A stretch of 8,584 bases of DNA from an uncultured Clostridia bacterium. GTDB taxonomy: Bacteria > Bacillota > Clostridia > Peptostreptococcales > Acidaminobacteraceae. Positions 1-6,863 of the stretch are shown piece by piece. Numbering within the stretch: the stretch's first letter is position 1; each line of letters opens with the position of its first letter. The stretch covers positions 1 through 8,584 of the forward strand of contig CALFKA010000075.1 of assembly GCA_937880545.1 (NCBI GenBank). The letters are read 5' to 3'. The notes beneath the pieces are model-generated. The model was given only the letters and a program-made list of their open reading frames with translations. It ran no database searches and had not been told where the DNA came from. A program made the translations under genes and the position numbers.

Positions 1-1873
1 AGAAGCGGAAACCCATGTCTTTGATGTGGTCAAGCATATGAGCGGTGATGGTATTGCCCTTCTGCTCGTAGACGCGGGCAATGATGTCTTCAAGTACTTT
101 TCTGCCACAGACTTTGTCGACTTCCAGAGAATAGGGATCCTCTTTGCGGTTGACAAATCCGATATCCTGAGGAATCTCGGCATTAAAGATGAAGCGACCA
201 ACGGTGCTCTCTACGATGCCACCGGTGTCGTTTTTCACTTTATCATTGAAGACACGCACCTTTACGCGGGCATGGAGGTCGACCTGCTTGTTTTCAAAAG
301 CCATGATCATCTCATTATAGTCTTTGAAAACCTTGCCCTCACCCTTTACACCTTTACGTTCGGTTGTCAGGTAGTAGCACCCGAGAACCATGTCTTGCGT
401 GGGAGTGGTGATAGGATTGCCGTCTTTCGGGGCGAGGATATTGTTGACCGAGAGCATCAGGAAGCGGGCTTCAGCCTGGGCTTCGACGCTCAGCGGCACA
501 TGGACCGCCATCTGGTCACCGTCAAAGTCGGCGTTGTAGGCAGTACATACGAGCGGATGAAGCATGATCGCCTTCCCCTCGACGAGGACCGGTTCGAAGG
601 CCTGGATACCCAGTCTGTGGAGAGTCGGAGCACGGTTAAGAAGAACCGGGTGCTCTTTGATCACTTCTTCGACGATGTCCCAAACCTCGGGACGTTCTTT
701 TTCTACGATGCGTTTCGCTGTCTTGATATTATGAGCGAGCTCTTTGTTGACGAGCTTTCTCATGACAAACGGCTTGAAGAGTTCCAAGGCCATTTTCTTG
801 GGGATCCCGCACTGGTGGAATCGGAGTTCAGGTCCTACCACGATGACAGAGCGGCCGGAATAGTCGACGCGCTTTCCAAGGAGGTTCTGACGGAATCGGC
901 CCTGTTTTCCTTTGAGCATATCCGAAAGGGATTTCAGAGGGCGCTTGCCGGGACCCGTGACGGGTCTGCCTCTGCGGCCGTTGTCGATAAGAGCATCGAC
1001 CGACTCCTGGAGCATGCGCTTTTCGTTCTTAATGATAATCTCAGGCGCCTTCAGGTCGAGAAGACGATTGAGTCGATTGTTGCGGTTGATCACGCGGCGA
1101 TAGAGATCATTGAGGTCACTGGCGGCAAAACGTCCACCATCCAGCTGCACCATCGGACGCAGGTCCGGCGGAATGACAGGAATCGTATCCAAGATCATCC
1201 ATTCAGGACGGTTGCCACTCTGACGGAAACTCTCCACCACATCGAGGCGGCGTACAGCTTTGGAGCGGCGCTGCCCTGTGGTGGTCTCCATCGTCTCACG
1301 GAGCTCTTCAGCCAGTTCATCGAGATCCATCTCAAGGAGGAGCTCTTTGATCGCCTCCGCACCCATTCCGGCGCGGAAACGCTGACCGTAAAGTTCTCTG
1401 TTTTCTGTATATTCCGCTTCATTGAGAATCTGGAATTTTGTCAGTGTCGTATCGCCCTCTTCCAATACAATGTAGCTGGCGAAGTAGAGCACCTTTTCCA
1501 GGTTTCTCGGCGACAGATTCAGCAATATCCCCATCTTCGAGGGAATGCCTCTAAAAAACCAGATGTGCGAAACGGGCGCTGCCAGCTCAATGTGGCCCAT
1601 GCGCTCACGTCGAACACTGGCGCGCGTCACCTCAACGCCACATTTATCGCAGACGACGCCTTTAAAGCGAATGCGCTTGTATTTTCCGCAGTGACACTCC
1701 CAGTCTTTTTGTGGGCCGAAGATTTTTTCACAAAATAGCCCGTCTTTTTCAGGCTTGAGTGTGCGGTAATTGATGGTTTCAGGTTTTGTCACCTTACCAT
1801 AGGACCATTCTCGAATCTGCTCCGGAGAAGCCAGACCGATTCGGATGGAATCAAAACTATTAAACTCTAACAA
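1..1873 (-). CDS. rpoC: DNA-directed RNA polymerase subunit beta' (N-terminal 624 codons, 3' end outside window)
   Basis: Encodes the largest catalytic subunit of cytoplasmic RNA polymerase. The frame is open from a TTG start to the window edge. The protein begins LLEFNSFDSIRIGLASPEQI, the standard beta' opening. A zinc site follows with Cys60, Cys62, Cys75 and Cys78. The sigma-binding clamp coiled coil is at about residues 256-303, the conserved RVDYSGRS segment at 335-342, and the catalytic NADFDGD loop at 447-453, whose Asp449, Asp451 and Asp453 hold the active-site magnesium. The bridge helix, trigger loop and C-terminus lie beyond position 1. The TTG start is chosen because no in-frame ATG or GTG precedes the conserved N-terminus and a strong GGAGGGTG ribosome-binding site stands 4 bases upstream. 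It starts 12 bases after the rpoB stop, so the two genes are co-transcribed. No truncation, frameshift or large insertion is seen in the visible part. Identity is certain. Confidence 0.98.
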   Translation of the reverse strand, partial: MLEFNSFDSIRIGLASPEQIREWSYGKVTKPETINYRTLKPEKDGLFCEKIFGPQKDWECHCGKYKRIRFKGVVCDKCGVEVTRASVRRERMGHIELAAPVSHIWFFRGIPSKMGILLNLSPRNLEKVLYFASYIVLEEGDTTLTKFQILNEAEYTENRELYGQRFRAGMGAEAIKELLLEMDLDELAEELRETMETTTGQRRSKAVRRLDVVESFRQSGNRPEWMILDTIPVIPPDLRPMVQLDGGRFAASDLNDLYRRVINRNNRLNRLLDLKAPEIIIKNEKRMLQESVDALIDNGRRGRPVTGPGKRPLKSLSDMLKGKQGRFRQNLLGKRVDYSGRSVIVVGPELRFHQCGIPKKMALELFKPFVMRKLVNKELAHNIKTAKRIVEKERPEVWDIVEEVIKEHPVLLNRAPTLHRLGIQAFEPVLVEGKAIMLHPLVCTAYNADFDGDQMAVHVPLSVEAQAEARFLMLSVNNILAPKDGNPITTPTQDMVLGCYYLTTERKGVKGEGKVFKDYNEMIMAFENKQVDLHARVKVRVFNDKVKNDTGGIVESTVGRFIFNAEIPQDIGFVNRKEDPYSLEVDKVCGRKVLEDIIARVYEQKGNTITAHMLDHIKDMGFRF

Positions 1874-1877
1874 GGGT

Positions 1878-1885
1878 CACCCTCC
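1878..1885 (-). promoter_or_regulatory. Shine-Dalgarno site deciding the TTG start of rpoC
   Basis: The 12-base gap after the rpoB TAG stop reads GGAGGGTGACCC on the minus strand and is followed directly by TTG. GGAGGGTG is a near-ideal match to the 16S rRNA 3' end. The spacing supports TTG at 1873-1871 as the initiator. A GTG at 1880-1878 is in another frame and meets a stop after six codons. Confidence 0.85.
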
Positions 1886-4800
1886 CTACTCTTCATCTTC
1901 GGGCTGTTCTTCTTCAGTGACATCTTCTTCTTCAGGTTGGAATCCTCTCTCGAGATCTCCTTCGCCGACGAGGAACTCCTGGGAATCGAGCCCGATATCC
2001 ATGTCGTCTTCCGTCTCGAGATTGATCTCTTTGCCCTCCTCGTCAAGTACTTTGACATCGAGGCACAGAGACTGGAACTCTTTGATCAGTACTTTGAAAG
2101 ATTCGGGAACGCCGGGGCTAGGGATATCCTTGCCCTTGACGATCGCCTCATAGGCTTTCACACGGCCGACGACGTCGTCACTTTTGACGGTGAGGACTTC
2201 CTGCAGGGTGTGCGCTGCGCCATAGGCCTCGAGCGCCCACACTTCCATCTCACCAAAACGCTGTCCGCCAAACTGTGCTTTACCTCCAAGAGGCTGCTGT
2301 GTGACGAGTGAATACGGTCCGGTGCTTCGGGCGTGGATCTTGTCATCCACCAGGTGGTGGAGTTTGAGCATATACATGTAGCCGACAGTGATTTCCTGAT
2401 CGAAGTATTCTCCTGTGCGGCCGTCTCGTACGGGGAGCTTTCCGTCTCTTGGATAGCCCGCGCGCACCAACATGTCTTCAATCTGGCTCTCTACCGCTCC
2501 GTCAAAGACAGGCGTAGCGATGTACAGGCCCAGTTTTTCCGCTGCTAGACCCAAGTGAACTTCCAAGACCTGACCGACGTTCATTCTCGAAGGGACACCC
2601 ATCGGACTCAACAGAATCTGGATCGGTCTTCCGTCATCGAGGAATGGCATATCTTCTTTTGGAAGGATACGGGAGATGACGCCTTTGTTTCCGTGGCGGC
2701 CTGCCATCTTGTCTCCCACATTGATTTTTCTCTTCTTTGCGATGTAGACACGCACCAGTTCGTTGACACCGGGGGTCATTTCATCGCTGTTTTCACGGGT
2801 GAAGAACTTGACATCGACGACGATACCGCTGGTTCCATGCGGAACTTTGAGCGATGTGTCGCGCACTTCGCGAGCTTTTTTACCGAAAATGGCGCGCAGG
2901 AGGCGCTCTTCGGGTGTCAGCTCTGTCTCACCCTTTGGTGTGACTTTTCCAACGAGGATGTCACCTGAGTCAACTTCAGCTCCGATGCGTACTATCCCTC
3001 TGGAGTCGAGGTTCTTCAGCGCGTCTTCTCCGACGTTGGGAACATCTCTTGTAATCTCTTCCGCTCCCAGCTTCGTATCTCGGGCTTCGGACTCATATTC
3101 ATCGATGTGAATCGAGGTGAGGATATCCTTTTCCACCAGTTCTTCGCTGATGAGGATGGCGTCTTCAAAGTTGTAGCCGTCCCAGGTCATGAATCCGACG
3201 AGGAGGTTTGCGCCGAGCGCCATATCTCCTCTATCTGTAGAGGGGCCATCGCACAGGACATCGCCTGCTTTGATGAGTTGCCCTTTTTCCACGATGGGCT
3301 TGTGATGGATGCACGTGCCCTGATTACTTCTCTTGAATTTGAGAAGGGGATATTTATCAAGACCACCGTCTTTTCTGCGGACGATGACTTCTTCGCTTAT
3401 ATTGCGGATGACTTCTCCGTCATTTTCCGCAATGACCAGCGCACCGGAGTCGTAAGCGGCGCGGTATTCCATGCCGGTTCCAACGATAGGGCTCTGGGTG
3501 CGTACGAGGGGAACAGCCTGCTTCTGCATGTTTGACCCCATGAGGGCGCGAACGGAGTCGTCATTTTCCAAGAAGGGAATCAGCGCCGTCGCAACAGAGA
3601 CCATCTGTTGGGGAGAAACTTCCATGTAGTTTACTTCCGATGCTGCGACTTCACGGATATCGGCGTCGTGACGGACGATAACTGTCTCTTTAATGATTCT
3701 TCCCTTGGCATCGAGTTCTTCGACAGAAGGCACGATAAACTGATGTGTCTCATCATCGGCGCTGAGGTATACGACCTCATCGGTGACGATGCCTGTCTCC
3801 TGATCCACGATGCGATAAGGAGACTCAATGAACCCATATTTATTGATACGACCATACGTGCTCAGATAGCTGATCAGACCGATGTTGGGTCCTTCCGGCG
3901 TCTCGATGGGGCACATGCGGCCATAGTGTGAATAGTGAACGTCACGCACTTCAAAGCCGGCGCGGTCTCTCGAGAGTCCACCGGGACCCAAAGCCGACAG
4001 GCGGCGTTTGTGGGTCAGTTCCGCCAGCGGATTGTTCTGGTCCATAAACTGCGAAAGCTGAGAGGAACCGAAGAATTCTTTGATGGCGGCCGTGACGGGT
4101 TTGATATTGATCAGAGACTGCGGGGTAATGCTGTCGCGGTCCTGCGTAGTCATGCGCTCACGCACGACTCTCTCCATGCGGGAGAGCCCCACACGGAACT
4201 GATTCTGCAGGAGTTCTCCGACACTTCGGATGCGGCGATTTGAGAGGTGGTCGATGTCATCGGTCTCTCCCACACCTTGGTGAAGGTTGAGGAAATAGCT
4301 GACGGCAGCGAGCATGTCATCTTCTGTAATCTGCTCAGGCGACAACGCGGCGGCGTTGGCATAGATATTCTCGAGGAGTTCTTCTCCTTCAAACTCTTCC
4401 ATCAGTTCCATGAGTTTGGGGTAATGGACTCTCTCCGAGATAATGTCAAGGTCGACACCCGGCACAAATGCCTCGATGTCTACCATGTGGTTGCTGATAA
4501 GAACTACATCTCTTCCGTCTTTCATCTCGAGGACGATGCGTTTGATTCCGGCATTTTCAATAGCTCGCAGATTCTTTCTGCCAAGACGTGTACCGGCGTC
4601 ATAGAGAATCTCTCCGGTCAGCGGATGGACGGCAGGCTCTTTGAGTGTGTGGCCATAGCCTCTTTCGCTGAGTCCGAGGTTCTGATTGAATTTGTAGCGG
4701 CCGACGGAAGCCAGGTTGTAGCGGCGCTCTTCAAAAAAGAGCGAATGGAAACTGGCGGTGGCGCTCTCAATCGTGGGAGGTTCACCCGGACGTAGCTTTC

Positions 4801-5509
4801 TATAGATCTCCAGGAGACCTTCTTCTAAAGTCGTAGAGACGTCACGCTCAAGGGTTAGGAGGAGTCTCTCACTCTCTCCAAAAAGATCGATAATCTGTTG
4901 ATTGCTCTCATAACCAAGAGCGCGCACAAGCGCGGTGACAGGCAGCTTTCTCGTGCGATCGATACGCACGGAAAGACTTCCGTTAGAGTCGGTCTCAAAT
5001 TCCAGCCAGGCTCCCCTGTTCGGGATCACCTGACCGCTGACGACGTCATTTCCGGACTTATCCAGTTTTTTACTGAAATAAGTGGAAGGACTGCGCACCA
5101 ACTGAGAGACGATGACACGCTCGGCTCCATTAATAATGAAGGTGCCTTTGGGCGTCATTATAGGGAAGTCTCCCATAAAGACTTCCTGCTCTTTGATCTC
5201 ACCGGTAATTCTGTTTTCGAGTCTTGCCCGTACTCTCAGGCTTTTCGAATAGGTGACATCCCTGTCTTTGCATTCCTGTTCTGTATATTTCAGATCATCA
5301 TCAAAGCGATAATCTTCAAAGAACAGTGAAATATTCTCTCCGTGGTCTCTAATGGGTGAAATATCTTTCAGTGCTTCTTTGAGTCCCTTCTTGACGAACC
5401 ATTCAAAAGACTTGGTCTGGATTTCCACAAGATTGGGCAGTTCAACCAGCTGCTGGATACGTGAAAAGGATTGTCTTGTTACGTTTCCGATTTTAACGGT
5501 TTGTGGCAT
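1886..5509 (-). CDS. rpoB: DNA-directed RNA polymerase subunit beta, complete
   Basis: Encodes the second-largest RNA polymerase subunit, which forms half of the active-site cleft and the rifampicin pocket. The 1207-residue length is usual for Bacillota-type beta without the large enterobacterial insertions. Protrusion and lobe domains fill roughly residues 1-475. Rif cluster I begins at GSSQLSQFMDQNNPL (481-495), with Asp490, His500 and Ser505 matching E. coli D516, H526 and S531, and Ile546 matching I572. These are the wild-type, drug-sensitive residues. The catalytic segment GDKMAGRHGNKG (932-943) carries Lys934 and Lys942, equivalent to E. coli K1065 and K1073. The Rpb2_7 clamp region follows at about 1075-1155, and the chain ends in a very acidic tail from about 1192. 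The ATG start is fixed by the conserved N-terminus and a GAGGGGTGA ribosome-binding site 7 bases upstream. It ends in TAG 12 bases before rpoC. One oddity is SPST at 140-143, where most beta subunits have SPGV. Confidence 0.99.
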   Translation of the reverse strand: MPQTVKIGNVTRQSFSRIQQLVELPNLVEIQTKSFEWFVKKGLKEALKDISPIRDHGENISLFFEDYRFDDDLKYTEQECKDRDVTYSKSLRVRARLENRITGEIKEQEVFMGDFPIMTPKGTFIINGAERVIVSQLVRSPSTYFSKKLDKSGNDVVSGQVIPNRGAWLEFETDSNGSLSVRIDRTRKLPVTALVRALGYESNQQIIDLFGESERLLLTLERDVSTTLEEGLLEIYRKLRPGEPPTIESATASFHSLFFEERRYNLASVGRYKFNQNLGLSERGYGHTLKEPAVHPLTGEILYDAGTRLGRKNLRAIENAGIKRIVLEMKDGRDVVLISNHMVDIEAFVPGVDLDIISERVHYPKLMELMEEFEGEELLENIYANAAALSPEQITEDDMLAAVSYFLNLHQGVGETDDIDHLSNRRIRSVGELLQNQFRVGLSRMERVVRERMTTQDRDSITPQSLINIKPVTAAIKEFFGSSQLSQFMDQNNPLAELTHKRRLSALGPGGLSRDRAGFEVRDVHYSHYGRMCPIETPEGPNIGLISYLSTYGRINKYGFIESPYRIVDQETGIVTDEVVYLSADDETHQFIVPSVEELDAKGRIIKETVIVRHDADIREVAASEVNYMEVSPQQMVSVATALIPFLENDDSVRALMGSNMQKQAVPLVRTQSPIVGTGMEYRAAYDSGALVIAENDGEVIRNISEEVIVRRKDGGLDKYPLLKFKRSNQGTCIHHKPIVEKGQLIKAGDVLCDGPSTDRGDMALGANLLVGFMTWDGYNFEDAILISEELVEKDILTSIHIDEYESEARDTKLGAEEITRDVPNVGEDALKNLDSRGIVRIGAEVDSGDILVGKVTPKGETELTPEERLLRAIFGKKAREVRDTSLKVPHGTSGIVVDVKFFTRENSDEMTPGVNELVRVYIAKKRKINVGDKMAGRHGNKGVISRILPKEDMPFLDDGRPIQILLSPMGVPSRMNVGQVLEVHLGLAAEKLGLYIATPVFDGAVESQIEDMLVRAGYPRDGKLPVRDGRTGEYFDQEITVGYMYMLKLHHLVDDKIHARSTGPYSLVTQQPLGGKAQFGGQRFGEMEVWALEAYGAAHTLQEVLTVKSDDVVGRVKAYEAIVKGKDIPSPGVPESFKVLIKEFQSLCLDVKVLDEEGKEINLETEDDMDIGLDSQEFLVGEGDLERGFQPEEEDVTEEEQPEDEE

Positions 5510-5580
5510 TCAGTGTTCACCCCTCATTCAAAAATTCCAATTGCGGTAGCGCCGGCATCGATAATTAGGCACAAAAAACG

Positions 5581-5597
5581 CATAGTATCCCATAGTA
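5581..5597 (-). repeat. Short direct repeat in the rpoB leader (TACTATG x2)
   Basis: The minus strand has TACTATG-GGA-TACTATG: two identical 7-base units with starts 10 bases apart, close to one helical turn. If transcription starts near 5607 the repeat lies about 10-27 bases into the transcript. A third, looser relative (TATACTT) sits just upstream. It could be a regulator site on one face of the helix, or chance in AT-rich DNA. Presence is certain but function is unknown. Confidence 0.4.
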
Positions 5598-5613
5598 ATA
5601 AGTATACCTTATC

Positions 5614-5642
5614 ATGCTACCACTAATATGTTCCTGCGTCAA
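5614..5642 (-). promoter_or_regulatory. Candidate sigma70/SigA promoter of rpoBC
   Basis: On the minus strand TTGACG (5642-5637) is followed by a 17-base spacer and TAGCAT (5619-5614). The -35 matches the consensus at five of six bases and the -10 at four of six. A TG one base before the -10 makes it an extended -10. The start point would fall near 5607, giving a leader of about 100 bases. A second hexamer, TATACT at 5606-5601, is closer to consensus but has no -35 at the correct distance. The call rests on motif reading only. Confidence 0.5.
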
Positions 5643-5808
5643 TCTGTTTTTATATTTCGCAAACGAAAAAAAGTCGCAAAGAAAAAACGCGAGAAATATC
5701 TTTCCGTTCATATAGTCCAAGCATACTTTGCTTTAGTCTTCGATGTATTGTGATGTGGCAGAGATCCGAGACATCCTGCGCTTCACAGAACGTTTTTTAA
5801 CACGCACC

Positions 5809-6624
5809 TCAGTCTAAACTACGAAGAAAGTCAGTTGCCTCATCAGCAATTTCTTTGACCGCCTTTATCCACTTGATCTGATTTTCCTCAGAGAATCTCA
5901 CTTTTGGGCCAGAAATCGATATACTGCATATGATCTGGTTATCTGGACCAAACACAGGGGCACCTATACAGCGTACACCCTGCTCCCTCTCTTCATCATC
6001 TCTGCCATACCCCTGTGCCCGAATCTGCTCCAATTCCTTATTAAGACCTTTTCGAGTGGTTAAAGTCTTAGAGGTATAGCGCTTAAGCTCGATTGTATCT
6101 AGGAGCTGATTCTGCTTATTCTTTGGAAGGTAAGCAAGAAGAATCTTTCCTGCACCTGTACAATGCAGAGGGGCTGTGGCTCCGATCCTAGTGAACATTT
6201 TCAGAAGATGTTCACTCTCTGATTGAGCTATGTAGACGATTTTGTCGCCATCTAGTACTGTCAGATTCGCTGTTTCTCCCGTCATCTCTCTTAATCGTCT
6301 CAAATAGGGAAGAAGTACGGTAGCCAACTCATTCTGTTGATAAGCCAATATGCCAATCTTCCAGAGCTTCAGACCGAGTTTATATTTTTTTGTCACTGGA
6401 TTCTGGCTAATGACGCCTAGCTCTCTCAAGGTGTTCAACAGATGATAAGTGGCGCTGACACCAGTATCCATGGCATTACTGATCTCTGTCACTCCCTCAC
6501 TCTCTCCAGATACTGCCAGATATTCGATAACGTGGAAAGCTTTTTCCACAGATTTAATCGTTTTTGTCCCTTTTATCTCTGTCGTCTTCTTCACGCTTAC
6601 ACCTTTCTCGAGATAGTTTATCAT
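5809..6624 (-). CDS. IclR-family transcriptional regulator, AllR-like
   Basis: A cytoplasmic DNA-binding regulator of 271 residues with the IclR layout: an N-terminal winged helix-turn-helix (about 25-90, recognition region around GVSATYHLLNTL) and a C-terminal effector-binding domain (about 105-271) with the family signature PLHCTGAGK (152-160) and the GVRCIGAPVF and SISISGP segments. The residues that line the glyoxylate pocket in E. coli AllR, as I recall them (G160, A161, D207, C217, S234, S236), align with Gly157, Ala158, Asp209, Cys219, Ser236 and Ser238. These positions are fairly general in IclR proteins, so the effector is an inference that context strengthens: the next two genes upstream are ureide-catabolic and one uses glyoxylate. 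The ATG at 6624 is preferred because GGAGAG lies 8 bases upstream. GTG at 6594 (261 residues, AAAGGTG 5 bases upstream) is a real alternative. A GTG at 6681 would add 19 residues but lacks a site and almost coincides with the predicted transcript start. GC is visibly lower, about 40% in sampled lines, than in its neighbours. Confidence 0.9.
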   Translation of the reverse strand: MINYLEKGVSVKKTTEIKGTKTIKSVEKAFHVIEYLAVSGESEGVTEISNAMDTGVSATYHLLNTLRELGVISQNPVTKKYKLGLKLWKIGILAYQQNELATVLLPYLRRLREMTGETANLTVLDGDKIVYIAQSESEHLLKMFTRIGATAPLHCTGAGKILLAYLPKNKQNQLLDTIELKRYTSKTLTTRKGLNKELEQIRAQGYGRDDEEREQGVRCIGAPVFGPDNQIICSISISGPKVRFSEENQIKWIKAVKEIADEATDFLRSLD

Positions 6625-6632
6625 ATAATCAT

Positions 6633-6638
6633 CTCTCC
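6633..6638 (-). promoter_or_regulatory. Shine-Dalgarno site supporting the regulator's ATG start
   Basis: GGAGAG on the minus strand stands 8 bases before the ATG at 6624-6622. It favours this start over the upstream GTG at 6681. The downstream GTG at 6594 has its own weaker AAAGGTG site at 6606-6600, so the start choice is likely rather than proven. Confidence 0.5.
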
Positions 6639-6690
6639 GAAGCGAATAATCACTTGAAAAAAGCGATGCAACAATTTCCACGTTTCTATC

Positions 6691-6696
6691 ATTATA
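6691..6696 (-). promoter_or_regulatory. Isolated consensus -10 hexamer upstream of the regulator gene
   Basis: The minus strand carries a perfect TATAAT at 6696-6691, 66 bases before the ATG of the regulator. No -35 hexamer resembling TTGACA occurs 16-18 bases further upstream, and there is no TG extension. If used, it would need an activator or be weak. The predicted start near 6684 argues against translation from the GTG at 6681. AT-rich DNA makes chance matches common. Confidence 0.28.
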
Positions 6697-6863
6697 CTTT
6701 GGGGCTTTTCTTTATGAGATACATACGAAACTTTTAGCGACTCAAATTCAAAAGGGTGTGAGGGAGAAGCAGTAATGCTTGAGTTACCGCCTCTCCAGTC
6801 ATTTCTATATAATTATCCTTACAGAAGTATATTGTCATTTCATATGATATCTATTATAACCAA

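Larger units (their letters stand above)
5510..5808 (-). other. Non-coding leader and promoter region of rpoBC
   Basis: This 299-base gap lies between the regulator stop and the rpoB start and holds no plausible gene in any frame. It is AT-rich compared with rpoB. It contains a sigma70-type promoter candidate (5614-5642), a 10-base-period repeat (5581-5597), a small hairpin AAGCA-N5-TGCTT (5719-5733) with no T-tract after it, several T-runs without a strong preceding stem, and the rpoB ribosome-binding site (5517-5525). I found no convincing intrinsic terminator behind the regulator, so read-through into rpoB is possible. There is no rplL, rplJ or other ribosomal protein gene here. Confidence 0.7.

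Noticed and set aside
481..500. Possible CRISPR array, transposon ends, tRNA or rRNA genes anywhere in the window
   Set aside because: No regularly spaced repeats, no terminal inverted repeats with target duplication, and no cloverleaf or rRNA-like stretches were seen on either strand. The coordinates given are only a placeholder for a window-wide negative result.
481..540. Rifampicin-resistance or catalytic-site changes in RpoB and RpoC
   Set aside because: The rpoC NADFDGD loop is intact here, and the principal rif positions in rpoB (Asp490, His500, Ser505, Ile546) are wild type.
26..1738. Long plus-strand open frame of 570 codons
   Set aside because: It lies exactly antisense to rpoC, whose minus-strand translation is unmistakable. 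The product resembles no family I know and has no ribosome-binding site of note.
1937..5549. Many plus-strand open frames of 70-180 codons over rpoB
   Set aside because: All lie opposite the continuous rpoB reading frame and have no recognisable domains or proper translation signals.
5641..5700. T-rich stretch with TTTCG-TTTG-CGAAA pairing, considered as a terminator for the regulator gene
   Set aside because: The stem is only 4-5 bp, AT-weighted, and the T-runs lie before or inside it rather than after it.
6625..6681. Upstream GTG start (6681) for the regulator, adding 19 residues
   Set aside because: There is no Shine-Dalgarno site before it, the added residues are not part of the IclR fold, and the nearest -10 hexamer would start the transcript almost at that codon.
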